Positions 1-13,004 of a DNA stretch of 64,000 bases are shown one piece after another (position 1 is the stretch's first letter; each line of letters starts with the position of its first letter). The stretch covers positions 9,238,483 through 9,302,482 of the forward strand of contig OY718807.1 of the NCBI GenBank assembly GCA_963070105.1. Direction: 5' to 3'. A program made the translations under genes and the position numbers. The notes beneath the pieces are model-generated. The model saw only the letters and a program-made list of their open reading frames with translations, was not told where the DNA came from and ran no database searches. Source of the stretch: Litomosoides sigmodontis. Its lineage: Eukaryota; Nematoda; Chromadorea; Rhabditida; Onchocercidae.

Positions 1-3000
1 TAAAGCAACCTACCAGAGATGCTTCAGTTGTTGGTGATATCACGGAGAGTTTAAATGCCAAATTTTACGATTCATTTATCCCATCGATCGATCAATCAAT
101 CATATTGCAGTCGTTGATCAGATGCCTAACACATCCTTTTCCATTAATTCATTTGCCACTTTAGTTTTAAATATTTTTAACTTTTCACGGAGACAAATGA
201 CGCAAAAATACGATGCAACTTTTTTCGCCTCTTAAATACCTCACATAAACTTTTTAATAACCATTAAGTGATAATTTTTAGATTTATTTATTAGCTTCTT
301 TTTGCAAACGCTACATTCACACCTCCCAATCACTCACTTATCACTGAGTGATATTTTCACACCCTTTGTTTATCTAAATTTTCGACAGTACAATTGCTAG
401 AGAGAGAGAGAGAGAGAAAATTAATAGAAAGAGAAAATTGCAGGTGTTATTAGAAGGAGAGAAATGAAAAGTTAATGAAAGTTATTGGACACAGTTGAAG
501 TGAAGGAATTTCTCAAATCCAAATAAATATGCTAAAAGTGTAAAGTACTTTATCTGAAAGCGAACATCGTAAACAAAAAAAAAGAGGTGATAACTGATAA
601 ATACATTGATAATTTCATTTTGCTCTCCTCAACGCTTCGAAATACCTTTCTTTTGTCACTCTCTCCCTCTCTCCCTCTCTCTCTCCCTCTCTCCTACAAT
701 TCCTTATAAGAGAGAGTGATGATGAATAAGCAAATAACAATGATAACATTTAAGTGATAAGAGAAGGGATCTTAGTAATTATTGCACATAATGACAAGCT
801 GACCGTAATTTCCTGATAATGCTAATTGGCAATAACAATTGATAATAAGTGCAAAATGAAGGTGAAATTTAAATTTAGCAATTGACGTTAATGATATTTT
901 TAGCACTTTTCCTTCTTTCATTACCAAAATGCTAATTGTTGAAGCACTTTAAATCTGATAACAACAGTAGCCGAAATGTTTCAGAAATTAAAATTAGAAT
1001 TGCTAACGAAAGCGGAAGTAACAGATAATGTTACTATTGTACTAGAAAATTAATATTTAAAACACCACAAACTTTTAATTCAACCATATTTAGTCGTACT
1101 TGAAGGAAGAATGAGTAAATCGATAATGTTAATTAATTAAAAAAGCATTTATGAAAAAAAAAGAAAGACGCTCATGCGCACATGTTTATCTCTAAATTTA
1201 TATTTGCAGTATCAATTACGAATTTAAATAGAAGTGGAAATTGAGCAGGCGAGAGAAAAAGGTCAAAGAAATTAAAATGAAAGAAATGAAAAGCATAATA
1301 TTCCTTCTCATTCGAAAAACGATGTTTTCTTTTTGCTTAAAGGAAAAAAGGAAAAATGACGAAGAATTGATGGAGAAAGTTTCACTTCCCATTTGCTGCT
1401 TTCATCCTTGCCAGTACCATCCAGTGTTTTTTATTTTACTAATTAGTCACTCAAATTAATTAGCATTAGTGATAGTTACAGAAGGGAACGAAGAATGACA
1501 TTGCAAGTGTTACATTTCAATTTCAAAATTTTGATTAGTGCAATGAGACGCAGAAGAAGCCGATAAAGCTAGCAACGAGCACAATGTACTCTTTCTCCTC
1601 CATTCATTTCAAAGCTATCGCACAATTTCATTTTCCATTTTTCACCTTTGTCCGTTCGCAACATTCTCATCATCACATGTCATAGGTGGATTTCAAATTA
1701 AATTGTTTAAATTTGGAACTTTTAAAAAAATTAAACTTGTTTGCCTAATACAAACGGTAATACTCCTTACCATGCATTTGCTAACGTCTCTTTGAATTAA
1801 TTTTTTCCCGTTTCTTTCAGAATTACTTAATTACCTAACAGCTATGCAATGGAAACAATGATTTGTCTCACTCGAATTTCTCTCATTTCTATCACTGTTA
1901 ATTTGAAGCCAATTGAAAAAAAATTAGTAGCTTTTCATTCCTTTTTAAAATGAACATTTAAGTGGGAAAAAAGCAACATAATGCTTGTTAAATCACAGCA
2001 ACACTCACTTTTGAATATTTAAAATTTTAAATGTTCATGAAAATAAATTCAAAGTTGTACTGAAAGGTTAGCTAAAGAAAGACTTCTCTAGCCGGTAGCT
2101 TCATCCGTATGTTTTTCGCATTCGGAAAAACTATTCGCAAAAGGACATCGAATGTTTTTTTTTGATTACTAATTTTTTATTTAATATGTGGAGATGGAAA
2201 TCAATTATCGATATCTTTGCATAAACGATAGCTTGAGAATTAAAAATTTATATTGCTTGACGGATTTTAAATTTCAATTAATTATTATGATCGATAATGA
2301 GCTCCACAATGAGTGCATACGGCATTGCGCAACTTTTAAATGAAGCTAAAACATGGAAAATCAATATTTCAAAAGCTATATTTTTTAAAACGAATGACTC
2401 TTGCGCATCGTCGTACACTACGTCAGCTGAACAGCAATAATCTTTCGATAACAATCGAAACTGGAATTTAAATTTAAAAATTTGTGATAAACAACAAGTG
2501 CATACCCTTGTTATCATTTTATCATACAACCAATGACATCTTGCCAGTTGGAAATAGCTGGTCAAAAATGATTGGTAAATTTGGTCGTTTTCATATTTTA
2601 ATTTTGTCTAAAATCCGAGTGTTTATCTTAGTACTCAAATTTTTGCAAAAATCACTTGTGTAGCAATAAAATCCGAAATGGTTAAGTAAAAAACAAGAAT
2701 TGGATAATCAAAATAGAAAAACCAATCAGTACGATCGAAAATGCAGCAATAAATTCATCACTTCCGATATGATTTTATCGAGTAAATAAGAATCGATTAC
2801 TCGTATACTTATTAATTTTATGTAAAATAAGTGACGGAAATACTTTTTATTATTTTACTTATTGATACATTGCCATAATCGCAAATTATTCCGTAAAATA
2901 ACGAAATTTCAAAAAGATTCCTAAAGTTTTTTCCTAAACTAGGAAGTTTTATGAAAAAAAATTGAATAACAAGAGAGATGGAGAGAAAGAGGTGGAGAGA

Positions 3001-4088
3001 GAAAAAAGCAGCAAGAAAGAAGGGATTAAATTTAGTGGTGAAAAAAGGACATATTTCATTCAAGTTAGCCTTATCCCAAAATTAGCACCAACTTAATTAC
3101 CATCGATTTTAACATTTACAATTCTCTAACGCTATGTAATGAATGAATTAAATTTCGAAAAATAGGGTAATTGCGAAATTTAACCAATTTGATAGCTATT
3201 TTTTAAAGCGGAGAGAAAGAATGAATTACAAGTGGTGGAAAATATTACTTTTATAAAATTTTTCATGTGCACATTTTCTATATCAGCACTCCTGCTGCAA
3301 TTAAAAAGAAAGACGAAAGAATTTTAACAAATTTTTTCTAATTAGGAACAAGCATTAATTAGCAAAAAAACAAATTACCTTAATTCCTATTTTAATTTCG
3401 CTTCGCCTAAATTTAATATTGTTATGGAATTGGTTATCAATAATCGAATTATGCTGATTAAACTTCCTAAACATCCCTTTCATCCGCATAAACTTTGCAA
3501 ATAAATTTGCGACTTTTGAAATTTTCAAAAATGAAGTGGATAACAGCGACAAAAACATTTAGATAGCTATTTCAATAATAGTAATATTTAAAAAATTTTT
3601 ACCACCTTCTCTTATCAATTATGGAAACAGTCTGAATTTGAACTAATTTTTAATTAATTTGCAATTTAAAAATGAAAATGAACAATAACCGAACTAAAAT
3701 CGCACATTACCATCCATTATCCTAATTTTAAGATAATAAATGAATTTATCATCAAATAAATTTTCTATTTTATACTACGAAATATTGTTGCGCAGCATAT
3801 CTATATTTGTATTTGTTTATTAAATTAAATGTTTATTGTTTACTAAATTTGTATTTGTATTAATTAAAATTAAATTTGATTGCGGAAAAGCAAACATTCT
3901 ATAAATAGCACACAACACGCCACTATTTGACAATTATTATCCAACAACAAATTATTTAACAAATTATTGTCAAATAATCACTGAATTGTTATTTAACAGC
4001 AAGAAAAACAAAAAGGATATCGTTGCGCGGCTTGTTGCTACAAATTTAATTGCGAAAAATGAGTGCCGCAACCGCACTTCTCGGCGGA

Positions 4089-4130
4089 TGACGTATCTGA
4101 CAGGTATGCGTTAGCTAGAAAGTTACGTCA
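4089..4130. promoter_or_regulatory. Inverted pair of CRE-like half-sites
   Basis: TGACGTA at 4089-4095 and TACGTCA at 4124-4130 form an inverted pair 28 bp apart, inside a locally GC-richer patch (about 4020-4140) of an otherwise AT-rich region. TGACGT(A/C) is the core bound by CREB/ATF bZIP factors. No gene start was found next to it, so a regulatory role is inference only. Confidence 0.25.
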
Positions 4131-4625
4131 TCATTCATTGAGTTCAATTTAATTTAGCACAAACGAAAATGCTTAATTTAGCAATAGAAGAGAAGATGTG
4201 CGATTGTCGGTGTTGCTGCTCTTTGTTGGAGCTAATTGATGATGGAATTAATAACTCTTTCAAAGCTAACATCAACAATATGCTATTTGAGTTTAATGCC
4301 GAAAAAAAAAATAACTTCTACGCTTGTTGCTAATGCATTAATTTTTTTTTTAAATCCTTATTTTTCCGCCTCATTATCATTTATTTCAGTGTTACGTGTT
4401 GGTGTTGTTCGCTTCCGCTTCTCCTTATCTTACCGCTATCATCAATTTAATTATTTTCACACCAAGCTTACTTAATTCATATTGGCAACATCAAAATTTT
4501 CACCATCGATTGGAGAGAGGAGAGGCAGAGTGGGAGTGCGAGAGTAGCGGCTGAAAAAGGAGGGAGAGATAAAAATGAAGCGCCTTCTGTTTTTTTGCGC
4601 CTTTCCTCAACAAATTATCAAATTG

Positions 4626-4643
4626 TGTCGTTGCGCAACGACA
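4626..4643. promoter_or_regulatory. 18-nt perfect palindrome with TTGCGCAA core
   Basis: TGTCGTTGCGCAACGACA is a perfect 18-nt inverted repeat. Its centre TTGCGCAA is the classical palindromic C/EBP-type bZIP core. Nothing else supports function here, and no transcription start is known nearby. Confidence 0.3.
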
Positions 4644-6049
4644 AACATGTGAAATTGACTGGGAAAGCAAATTAGGCTAATGAGCAATGCATGAGTGAAA
4701 TTTCAAAATTCTTTCAAAAATAAAGCTTTTCTTTCTGTATTTGCAAATGATATTGTTGGAGGCAGGCGGAAGATAGCTATCTTCGCACATCCACAATTAC
4801 ATGATGATAATTCACTGATATGATAGCTATTATCAGTAACAACTGATAGCTGCAATTCTCCCTCATTCGTGATAATGAGCTGCACAATGTCTCAGTTTCG
4901 AATCTAACAACGAAAGTAAAATGCAAAAGTTTAAAATTGCCTTGCAAATTTGCTGCACTAAGTCAGTATAAATAGAAAATTAAGTGCACGTGTCGTGTAC
5001 TTAATTAATTAAAAGGCTGAAAGACTTTACAGAATTGGGTTGCAGCAACCGATCAGTGAAATTAAATTATAGCAAATTGAATGGACTGTAGGAGTGCGCT
5101 AGGATAAAAGCATGAAAGACGTACAAGTTAACGTACAATAAAATTTTAGTCGCAGTGCTTATCAAACTTGCTTAACTGATAAATTCATTTCGGTCAATTT
5201 TAAGCTAATGAGGAATAGTACGTTTAATTAGGTAATAATCAAAACTGCACTGCAGTCAACTACGCAACTAAACGATTTCGCATTACTCAATTAAGTTTAA
5301 CTTTAACTGAACCTATCAGAAATGTTTAGCTTGAACACATCTTTTCAGAGGTGCCACACGCACGCTCGTAGAAGCGTACCCTCAAACATACGTATATCTA
5401 CACGTGTGCTCACACGTATCACTCATTAATCCGAGCGAGAAGAATGAATTTAGTAAAATACTTGAATTCGCTATTTCGTTTTCGAAGTTTGCAACAGAAG
5501 ATGGTAATTGGAAATTTCTTCTACTCTATTCGTAGGAATTTCTGCATTTCAATTAAGCGAATTAAAAAAAATTTAATTAAAATTTTTCCAAAACTATCTT
5601 ATCATTTAGAGTTTATAAATTTATGGAAATTTAATTGTTTAATACCTCAGATTGGGATACTTCATTTACAGAATCAGCAAGTTAAATTACCTACCGAACA
5701 ATCAATCAATCAACTTACTTGACTTATTAATTTGTTGTCAAAAGATTATTAAAAAATACAATAAATAAAAAAAACAATGAAAAAGTAGGAGAGGAAGAGA
5801 GAGAGCGTGAGAATGAAAGAGAGAAAGAGAAAGGAGAGGAAGGGAAGAAAGAAAGTGTGAAATAATATTACTCAAACTAAACATGTCATCGTAAAAATGT
5901 AAGCACCGAGAAATAAGCCTATTGTTTACGTAATTATTCTTCCTAATATGAATTGAAATAAATTTCAGAAAAACTTGATTTCTGACGAAAGAAAGAAAAA
6001 ATTGAAATTGCTCAAGCACAAATAAAAATTTAATAATAATAATATAATT

Positions 6050-6713
<664 letters not shown>

Positions 6714-7650
6714 TGCACGTAATGTGAATATAAGCAAAACAATCAAAATTATTTTAAATTTTTTGTAAGAATTTAATAAATAAATTAGGTTTTTTGCTTA
6801 TTAACATTTACTGGTAATTGATGATATGCGCCGTTTTTTTCTTTTTTAATCTTAAACTCAATAAATTTCCGAAAAATATTTACCACATTTATTGAGAAAT
6901 TAAATAATGGACATAAATTCTAAAGCGAGGACTGTGATGACGTGCATGCAACCTATTGAGGAATAATATGAAATTTAATTATTTTATACTAACAAAAAAA
7001 AAAGAAATACGTACGAACGCACGGACAATTTCACGGTGACAAACGTTTGTTTTGCGTAACAAATTAAATGTGATTATTTAACGGCACTTACAGACGTAAT
7101 GATTGAAATGATGACGAATGGAAATACGAGAAGTTAGAGTGGCAAATAATTAAGAATTTGTGCTAGTAACCTCAATAAATATTAAAATTCAATTTAGAAA
7201 TGTAAGTTTCAAAAATCATGCAACAGCTAACTTATCCTAATTTTGCTGCATTTAGGATTGAATAAAAAAGAGCACTTTCTTGTCACTTTCTTTTCTTCTA
7301 CAAAATATTTAGTTTCATTTTCTATTTCACTTTTTTGTCAATATTTACTTACCGAAAGCAAGAAAAATTTCACTTTTCCAGTAAGTGATTTTTTATGTTT
7401 TTGTGCATTTTCTTGCTTTTAAACTTACTATTATTTGATAGTCAACGCACCTGTTGGAAATTAATAAAATCAAATTGTTTCTTAAATGCTAACAATTAGT
7501 GTCCACATTTATGGTTGTGATAGAAAAAAAAAATGAAGTGAGCAAAATGACTTGAATGCCTCATAATGAAGAAATTTTGAGGATGATTTGGTAACATTTG
7601 GTAAAATATATGAATTTTATTTAATGAAATTTTTTGCATGCTTTTTTGAC

Positions 7651-7745
7651 GATGAACATTTGACTTCACACTTGAAATGTATGATCAAGAAAATTTAAAA
7701 ATCACACTGTTCATATCACATTAATACCAGCATCACTTGTGATAA
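7651..7745 (+). repeat. Diverged direct repeat, copy 1
   Basis: This 95-bp segment aligns without gaps to 8011-8105, exactly 360 bp downstream, with 86 of 95 positions identical by my count. Sequence between and outside the copies does not match, so this is a pair of dispersed copies and not a tandem array. It carries TGACTTCA where copy 2 has TGACGTCA. It may be a fragment of an old mobile element or a duplicated regulatory block. Confidence 0.8.
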
Positions 7746-8010
7746 ATTGGAGGGAACGTTAGGTTTTTTTTCCCATCAAAAAAATCTCATTCTTTTATTA
7801 TTTTAAATGCCATTTCTTGATGACATCTATTTTCTAAACTGTTTCCACATCGTTGTTAACTCTAATTTTTTAAAAAAAAATTGTTGCCCTAAATTTGCTG
7901 TCCAACCTAATATTTACCAACAAAATTGATTGCTAGACCTTACTGAAATCTCATTGAAAAAAGAATTTCAAATTATTATTTGTTCAGCGGTTTTCTTTTT
8001 GCTTTTCCAC

Positions 8011-8105
8011 GATGAACATTTGACGTCACACTTGGAATACATGATTAAGAAAATTTAAAAATCACACTGTTCATATCACTTTAATACCAACATCATTTTT
8101 GATAA
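8011..8105 (+). repeat. Diverged direct repeat, copy 2, with perfect CRE
   Basis: Second copy of the 95-bp repeat found at 7651-7745. It contains the full palindromic CREB/ATF site TGACGTCA at 8021-8028, which is one base different in copy 1. Confidence 0.8.
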
Positions 8106-9330
8106 TCAAATCTAAGTGTTACATCATTGGTATCAGTTCATCAACTCAGATCATTTTTTCAACCAAATTTGAATAATTTTGTTTAGAAATTCATTATTTA
8201 AATTTTCTTTTATGTCTAACTTCTACTCCAATTATGCTAGCGTAAAAGCAGTAAGTGCAAGATTTTCAAATTGTTCTTAATTTTAGGATAATTTTTTCCA
8301 GCTGAACTTATCGCACAACAATCAACAAGTTCACGCAAACATTATGTACACGTGAAGTGAGAGGAATTCAGTACAAAACAACGCGTTGATGTTTCAGTTA
8401 ACATTTACATCGCAAGTGATTTGCAAGGAATTTTGGTGCATTTTAGTAATTTTAACACTACTAATTAATAGCTTATGCATGACACTGAAGTTTCCACGTA
8501 AATGGCAGTAGGATTTTTAATTAATTAATACTAATATACGTATAATAAGGGCATCCATACGTGTACGACAAAATGTTAAACATTTGATAAATTTTACATT
8601 TAGTTTTTTAAAAGGAGCAGAGATTTGATATTTTGTGGAAAAAATAAAATATCACTTCAGTCTCAACTCGTCTCACACATTTGCTGCGCTATAACGCTGC
8701 ACCATTTGATTCTGCTTGCAGCATTCTTGTTCATTTACCGTTTCTTTAGAAAGTTTTGGGATCTTCGGTGTTCGTTACGTTGACCAGTACGGTTCGGTGG
8801 TCGGTGGGTATTTGTGATCTTTGATGCAGTTCTCACGTGATTTACCCGCTGCTATAGAGGATTGTTTGATGTTGCATCTTCGAGTAGCGTTGAATAGTTC
8901 GTAGTAGGAAATTTCATGAAATTGAAGCTTTTCGAGGTTTTGACACAAATTTGAGGGATCATTTTGCTCTGCAATTAGATTCGTAGTTTTTTTTTGACTA
9001 ATTTCTGGCAAAAATCAGATCAAATGAAGTATTTTTGATTAGATGAAACCTTAAGAGCACTTCATATATGAGAGACTTTCGAAATCGTTTTTGGTTACTG
9101 ATAGTGGTATGGGTATCTTTTGTATTCGGGGGGAATACTGTTTCTTTTTTCAGGTTTTCTATTTGCTTTCTGAATGTATCTTTTCCCTTTCTTCCCTGGA
9201 TAACTTTTACTACCTGTTTTAGGCATCTGTTTTTTATATATTGAAGTTGATGCTTTCCGATGTTATTGCTCTATGAAGTAAAAGTTTCGAGGTTTATTTC
9301 AGTGTGTCGTTCGTCACTTTCACCAATTTT

Positions 9331-9375
9331 TTTTTAGGGTCACTCAAGGGGGAACGGTACACTATTTGGTTTGGG
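9331..9375 (+). promoter_or_regulatory. Splice acceptor and short 5' leader of the NADAR gene
   Basis: A T-run ending in TTTTTAG at 9337 is a good nematode 3' splice site, 38 bp upstream of the ATG at 9376. It could receive a trans-spliced leader or end a 5'-UTR intron. No spliced-leader gene is visible in this window. Confidence 0.4.
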
Positions 9376-11749
9376 ATGAGCTTCGCCGGAGTCGGAACGC
9401 GAGGTAGGAATCTACCTTTATTTTAACATGTTTTAATAACTTAAGAAATTGTGATTTTCTCTGTAATCGTATTTGTCTTTTCAAATAATGCTATTCACTA
9501 TCTAATATTTTTGCTAGTGAATTATCCGTTTGGCAGATTTTTTTTGGGTTTTTTTTGAGTAATACCAAGAAAAAAAAACGAATAGTGTGACTAGTCGGTC
9601 ATGTTCAGCAAAAAAGTAAGTATTTGCCCCAAACAGTTAAAAGGGTCAGATCGAGCAGTTACTGTGAACAGAATTTGTTTCTCTAGGAAGGTTTCAAAAG
9701 GCTCGCTATTGGTGTGTCATTTAGGGTACGGAGATTTTGCTGGTTTGGGAAATTTCAACAATTTTGAAAGCAGTGTTGATCATCAACAGCCGGCACACAT
9801 TACAATGGATGAAGGAGCTACCCCGCAACCGCTTTCGGGCAACGGTCGTCGCTCGGGCAACAGCACCTACAGCTTGCAGCAGGTAAGTGAAAATTTGCAT
9901 ATCCAACTTTCTATTTAAATTGTAAAATACTCTAGTCTGTAATTTGTGGTGGTTGTGAGAGTGATGGCATGCGGTCACTTTTGTTGCATGAAGACGTCGC
10001 AATTACAGGAAATTATTTGGATCAAGCAAGATTCGGCGCAGATTCGCAATGCTGTTGTTCTGCTGGAGAAGGAAAAGGATAACCTACGACAAGCAGTTCG
10101 AAAACTCAAAGTTTGTATGAAGATCGTACTGTTTTTGCTGGATTTTCTTAAAGCATGATAGATTCGCCCTACTAATCATCGTCCCTATGAGTAGTCAAAA
10201 ATGGGCATCTCATATCAGTGCACTATGATCGCGAAATGTTTTGGAATATCAGTATTTGTCATATTTCAGTTAGAAAACATTCGAGTGAAGCAGAAAATGA
10301 AGCGTATGCAGGAAACCATTAATGGATTGAGTGGAGCATCAACTGAAGCGGATAATCTGAAAGTTGGAGCAACTGAGGCGGATTTAGATTACGACGATAT
10401 TGGACGTGACTTCATCCTTGTGGGAGGTTTGTATCCCAAATATCCTCATGTCATGACCATCATAAATCTGAAAAAGCATTATAAAAACTCCCAAGTTTGC
10501 TATGTAACGATTTATTTACAGGTGCTCAAGATCCTCTTAGTTTGAGATTCGAAGTTTCTATCCGTGATGAAAGGGGAATTGAGCATAAATCAGCCGAACG
10601 CTATTATTGGTAAGGCTTATTGGTTTAAGGTAGAATTCTAAGGTTTTTCGGAGCGAGCCGTTCGTTATTGTGATTGACGATGAAGGATGCTATATGTTTT
10701 GCAACATTGAGACTTTTAGGTACAAAATGGCGGAACATTTCGGGGACACTGAAACGATGGCAAAAATTTTGGATGCTTCTTCTACAATCAAGGCAGAGGA
10801 AGCAATGAAAGATATTAAGGATTTCGACGAAGCCAAGTGGAATGAAGTAACTTTGGAATCATTTCTAGTTATTTCTCTTCTCGATCTTGTTAAGATTTGT
10901 ATTGTAATTGCAGTTTGGTTTCTATAAAAATATGTTTGAGTTAATCGGTTGGAATATGGTTTTTTCAATGCTAGTCGTTTATTTTTGCAATTTATGACGA
11001 AGGATGCTGTTTGTTTTCAATATTGAGACTTTTAGCTTTTTTTCGCTTTTCATTAATGAATATTTTTTTCAGATGAAAATGAGTGTGTGGGAAACCGGTC
11101 AGCGTCTGAAGTTTGAACAGACACGCTGGATCGCTAATCTACTAGTTTATACGGGAAAGACATACATCGCTGTTGCTTCGCAAGACAAAGTATAAATTTT
11201 CTGCAGAATTTTTGATGAAGCGGAGTTTAGACTGCGGTTAGATTAAATTTTCTTGAAACACACTATTTTTTACAGGTTTTCGGCACAGGTTGGCGCAAAA
11301 ACCGTGATGAAGCAAATAAGCCAATTTTCTGGGATGGTGAAAATCAAGGTGGTAAAGCGTTGATGCGACTTCGTCAACAGATCAAAGAGACACACACTTG
11401 GTCGGGTCCATATGAAGAGCAAGCAAGTTTTTGTTCTTATGTGTATAGATTTATAGAAGTTCAATTAAAAATTTGTGGATGCAGCTGAGTAGTAGTAAAC
11501 ACAAGTTTAAACAACTATATGCACAGAAAAAGTAGTCGTTTGCATATTTGTTGAAGGCGTGCTCTGTATCTTCAGGAAATTGAAAAGCGTTTCAATGAGT
11601 TGAAAAAATACGTCTGGCGTCGCATCGATCCTACACGCCGCCTCGGAATTCCGCGTGGGCGTGCACGTGGCTTTGTACGTCGTGGGGGTTACGGCGGTCG
11701 TGGTTACGGTGCGCCGGGTGCTGGTTTTCCACAGGCAGTTCGTCATTAA
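9376..11749 (+). CDS. NADAR-domain protein (YbiA/DUF1768-like)
   Basis: Exons: 9376-9403, 9725-9882, 10009-10110, 10270-10426, 10522-10609, 10720-10846, 11073-11189, 11276-11422, 11576-11749; 365 residues, every phase consistent. NADAR proteins are predicted N-glycosidases acting on NAD-derived or ADP-ribosylated substrates. Residues 1-62 are Gly/Ser-rich; about 63-120 is charged and probably coiled coil (ending near VRKLKLENIRVKQKMKRMQ). The NADAR fold covers about 150-308: SAERYYWYK (family SAEHYYQ.QK), FGDTETMAKIL, DFDEAKWNE, LKFEQ, then FWDGENQGGKALMRLRQQI matching the family ending with LxGxxLMExRexL. The usual SNFYP motif is not obvious. The last exon is Arg/Gly-rich (RRLGIPRGRARGFVRRGGYG), suggesting RNA binding or nuclear location. 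The start was chosen because the MSFAGVGTR exon joins in frame to YGDFAGLGNF. The exon 8 donor appears to be GC (CAA|GCAAGT). It converges with the kinase gene. Confidence 0.85.
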
Positions 11750-12406
11750 AATCCGGACGTTTAGGAAAGAAATTTGGCTTTGGATTGTCAGGAAAAAAAG
11801 TGGTGTTTTAAAAGTACTTATTGGTTCTGCGTCACTAATATTTGCACAATACAATAATTAATTATTTCAATGGCCCTATCCCGTTGATTTTTTTGCACCG
11901 CTTTGTCGGCGATATTTTTTTAGGCGGAAGCACTTCATGTATTATCGTCATATTGATGACGATGATATTGAATTAATCGTTCCGCTGTTTAATTTATTCA
12001 TTTATATGTGGTTAACTTTTGCCTTTTTCCTTTTTCCATTGATACATCACCAGCATTTTCTAAAGTCCTTTTTTTCAAATTTCTTACAAACGAGAATTTT
12101 AAGCGAGGAGAATCCTTTCTTTTTCTATGTAATATCATTTGAATTATTTTAGATTTTGTGCTCTTTTCAAAACTTCATGTATTGCGAACTCAATAGTCGT
12201 TTCATTTTCAACAACATGACATATTTATTGTCTTACAGTTTTGTAATTAATCTCTTTTAAAGAATTTATGCTTGCGGTTTTGATGTAGGATGAGTTTTAC
12301 CGTTTCGTGTACTATCCGTATTCTTTTTCTATAGAGTTGAAAAATTTCCATCTCGCCGTTTGTTATTTCAGTCTACGTTGAAGTAAAGGAACTTTGACGG
12401 ATTGCG

Positions 12407-12450
12407 GTGAAAAAGCTAGGGATGTTAGTGTGAAAAAGCTAGGGACGTTA
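12407..12450 (+). repeat. Two-copy 21-nt tandem repeat
   Basis: GTGAAAAAGCTAGGGAYGTTA occurs at 12407-12427 and 12430-12450 with one C/T difference, period 23 bp. It lies in the probable 3' untranslated region of the NADAR gene. Confidence 0.85.
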
Positions 12451-12503
12451 TTTTTGGAAGTTTCCGCAACATATTATGTTTGTTAAAACTATTTTTTTTA
12501 CTT

Positions 12504-12509
12504 AATAAA
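12504..12509 (+). terminator. Possible AATAAA polyadenylation signal, NADAR gene
   Basis: AATAAA lies about 755 bp after the NADAR stop codon. In DNA this AT-rich the hexamer is common by chance, so the assignment is weak. Confidence 0.25.
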
Positions 12510-12856
12510 TTGTTTTTCATGCTCGTAGTTATACATAACATATCACTAAGCACTTACAACATCAGATATTTTTACGTCTCATGATAGATTGGAATTGTAG
12601 GAATCTTTTGGAGTCGGCGATTTGTGAATATTATGAGGTGATTTTTTGCTAGTATATTTCGGGATGGTTTCAACATTAGAAAACCAATGAAACGGTTCCA
12701 CGCCTAGAATTTATGCTTTCGAAATTATCATAAGATGGTGGTGGGATAAATGAAAAAACTACGCACTTCTTGCATCCACTTACATCACTTAGAAAGAATG
12801 CTAACATCTTATACTTCACGTGCGTCACACATTTGTTCTTAGACCATAGTACCTCA

Positions 12857-12862
12857 TTTATT
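12857..12862 (-). terminator. Possible polyadenylation signal, kinase gene
   Basis: TTTATT on the plus strand reads AATAAA on the minus strand, about 145 bp beyond the kinase stop at 13005-13007. This is a reasonable 3' UTR length for a nematode gene. Confidence 0.4.
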
Positions 12863-13004
12863 TCATTACACTTTTTAGACAGATGTGGTTTTGCAATTGT
12901 CATATAGATATTATGCTAATATTAATTAAAAATGACACACCAATGTTATCATTGGAAATGTTCCGACAAATGTGAGAGTGAAAGAGAAAGAAAAAAAAAA
13001 GAAT

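Larger units (their letters stand above)
11750..13004. other. Convergent intergenic region and 3' untranslated sequences
   Basis: This lies between the stop of the NADAR gene and the stop of the minus-strand kinase. It contains the 3' untranslated regions of both. No extra coding exon is supported; the open frames here have no similarity I recognise. Confidence 0.6.

Noticed and set aside
8775..9011. 78-residue minus-strand open frame
   Set aside because: No similarity, no splice partners, and it lies in the probable upstream region of the NADAR gene.
9068..9250. Short plus-strand frame starting MRDFRNRFWLLIVVWVSFVF that looks like a signal peptide
   Set aside because: Hydrophobic because the DNA is T-rich; it ends without a mature domain and no splice to the NADAR exons fits better than the MSFAGVGTR exon.
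9601..9918. Continuous plus-strand frame beginning MFSKK
   Set aside because: Only its second half (from 9725) is exon; the first half contains a T-rich intron and the MSFAGVGTR exon gives a cleaner join.
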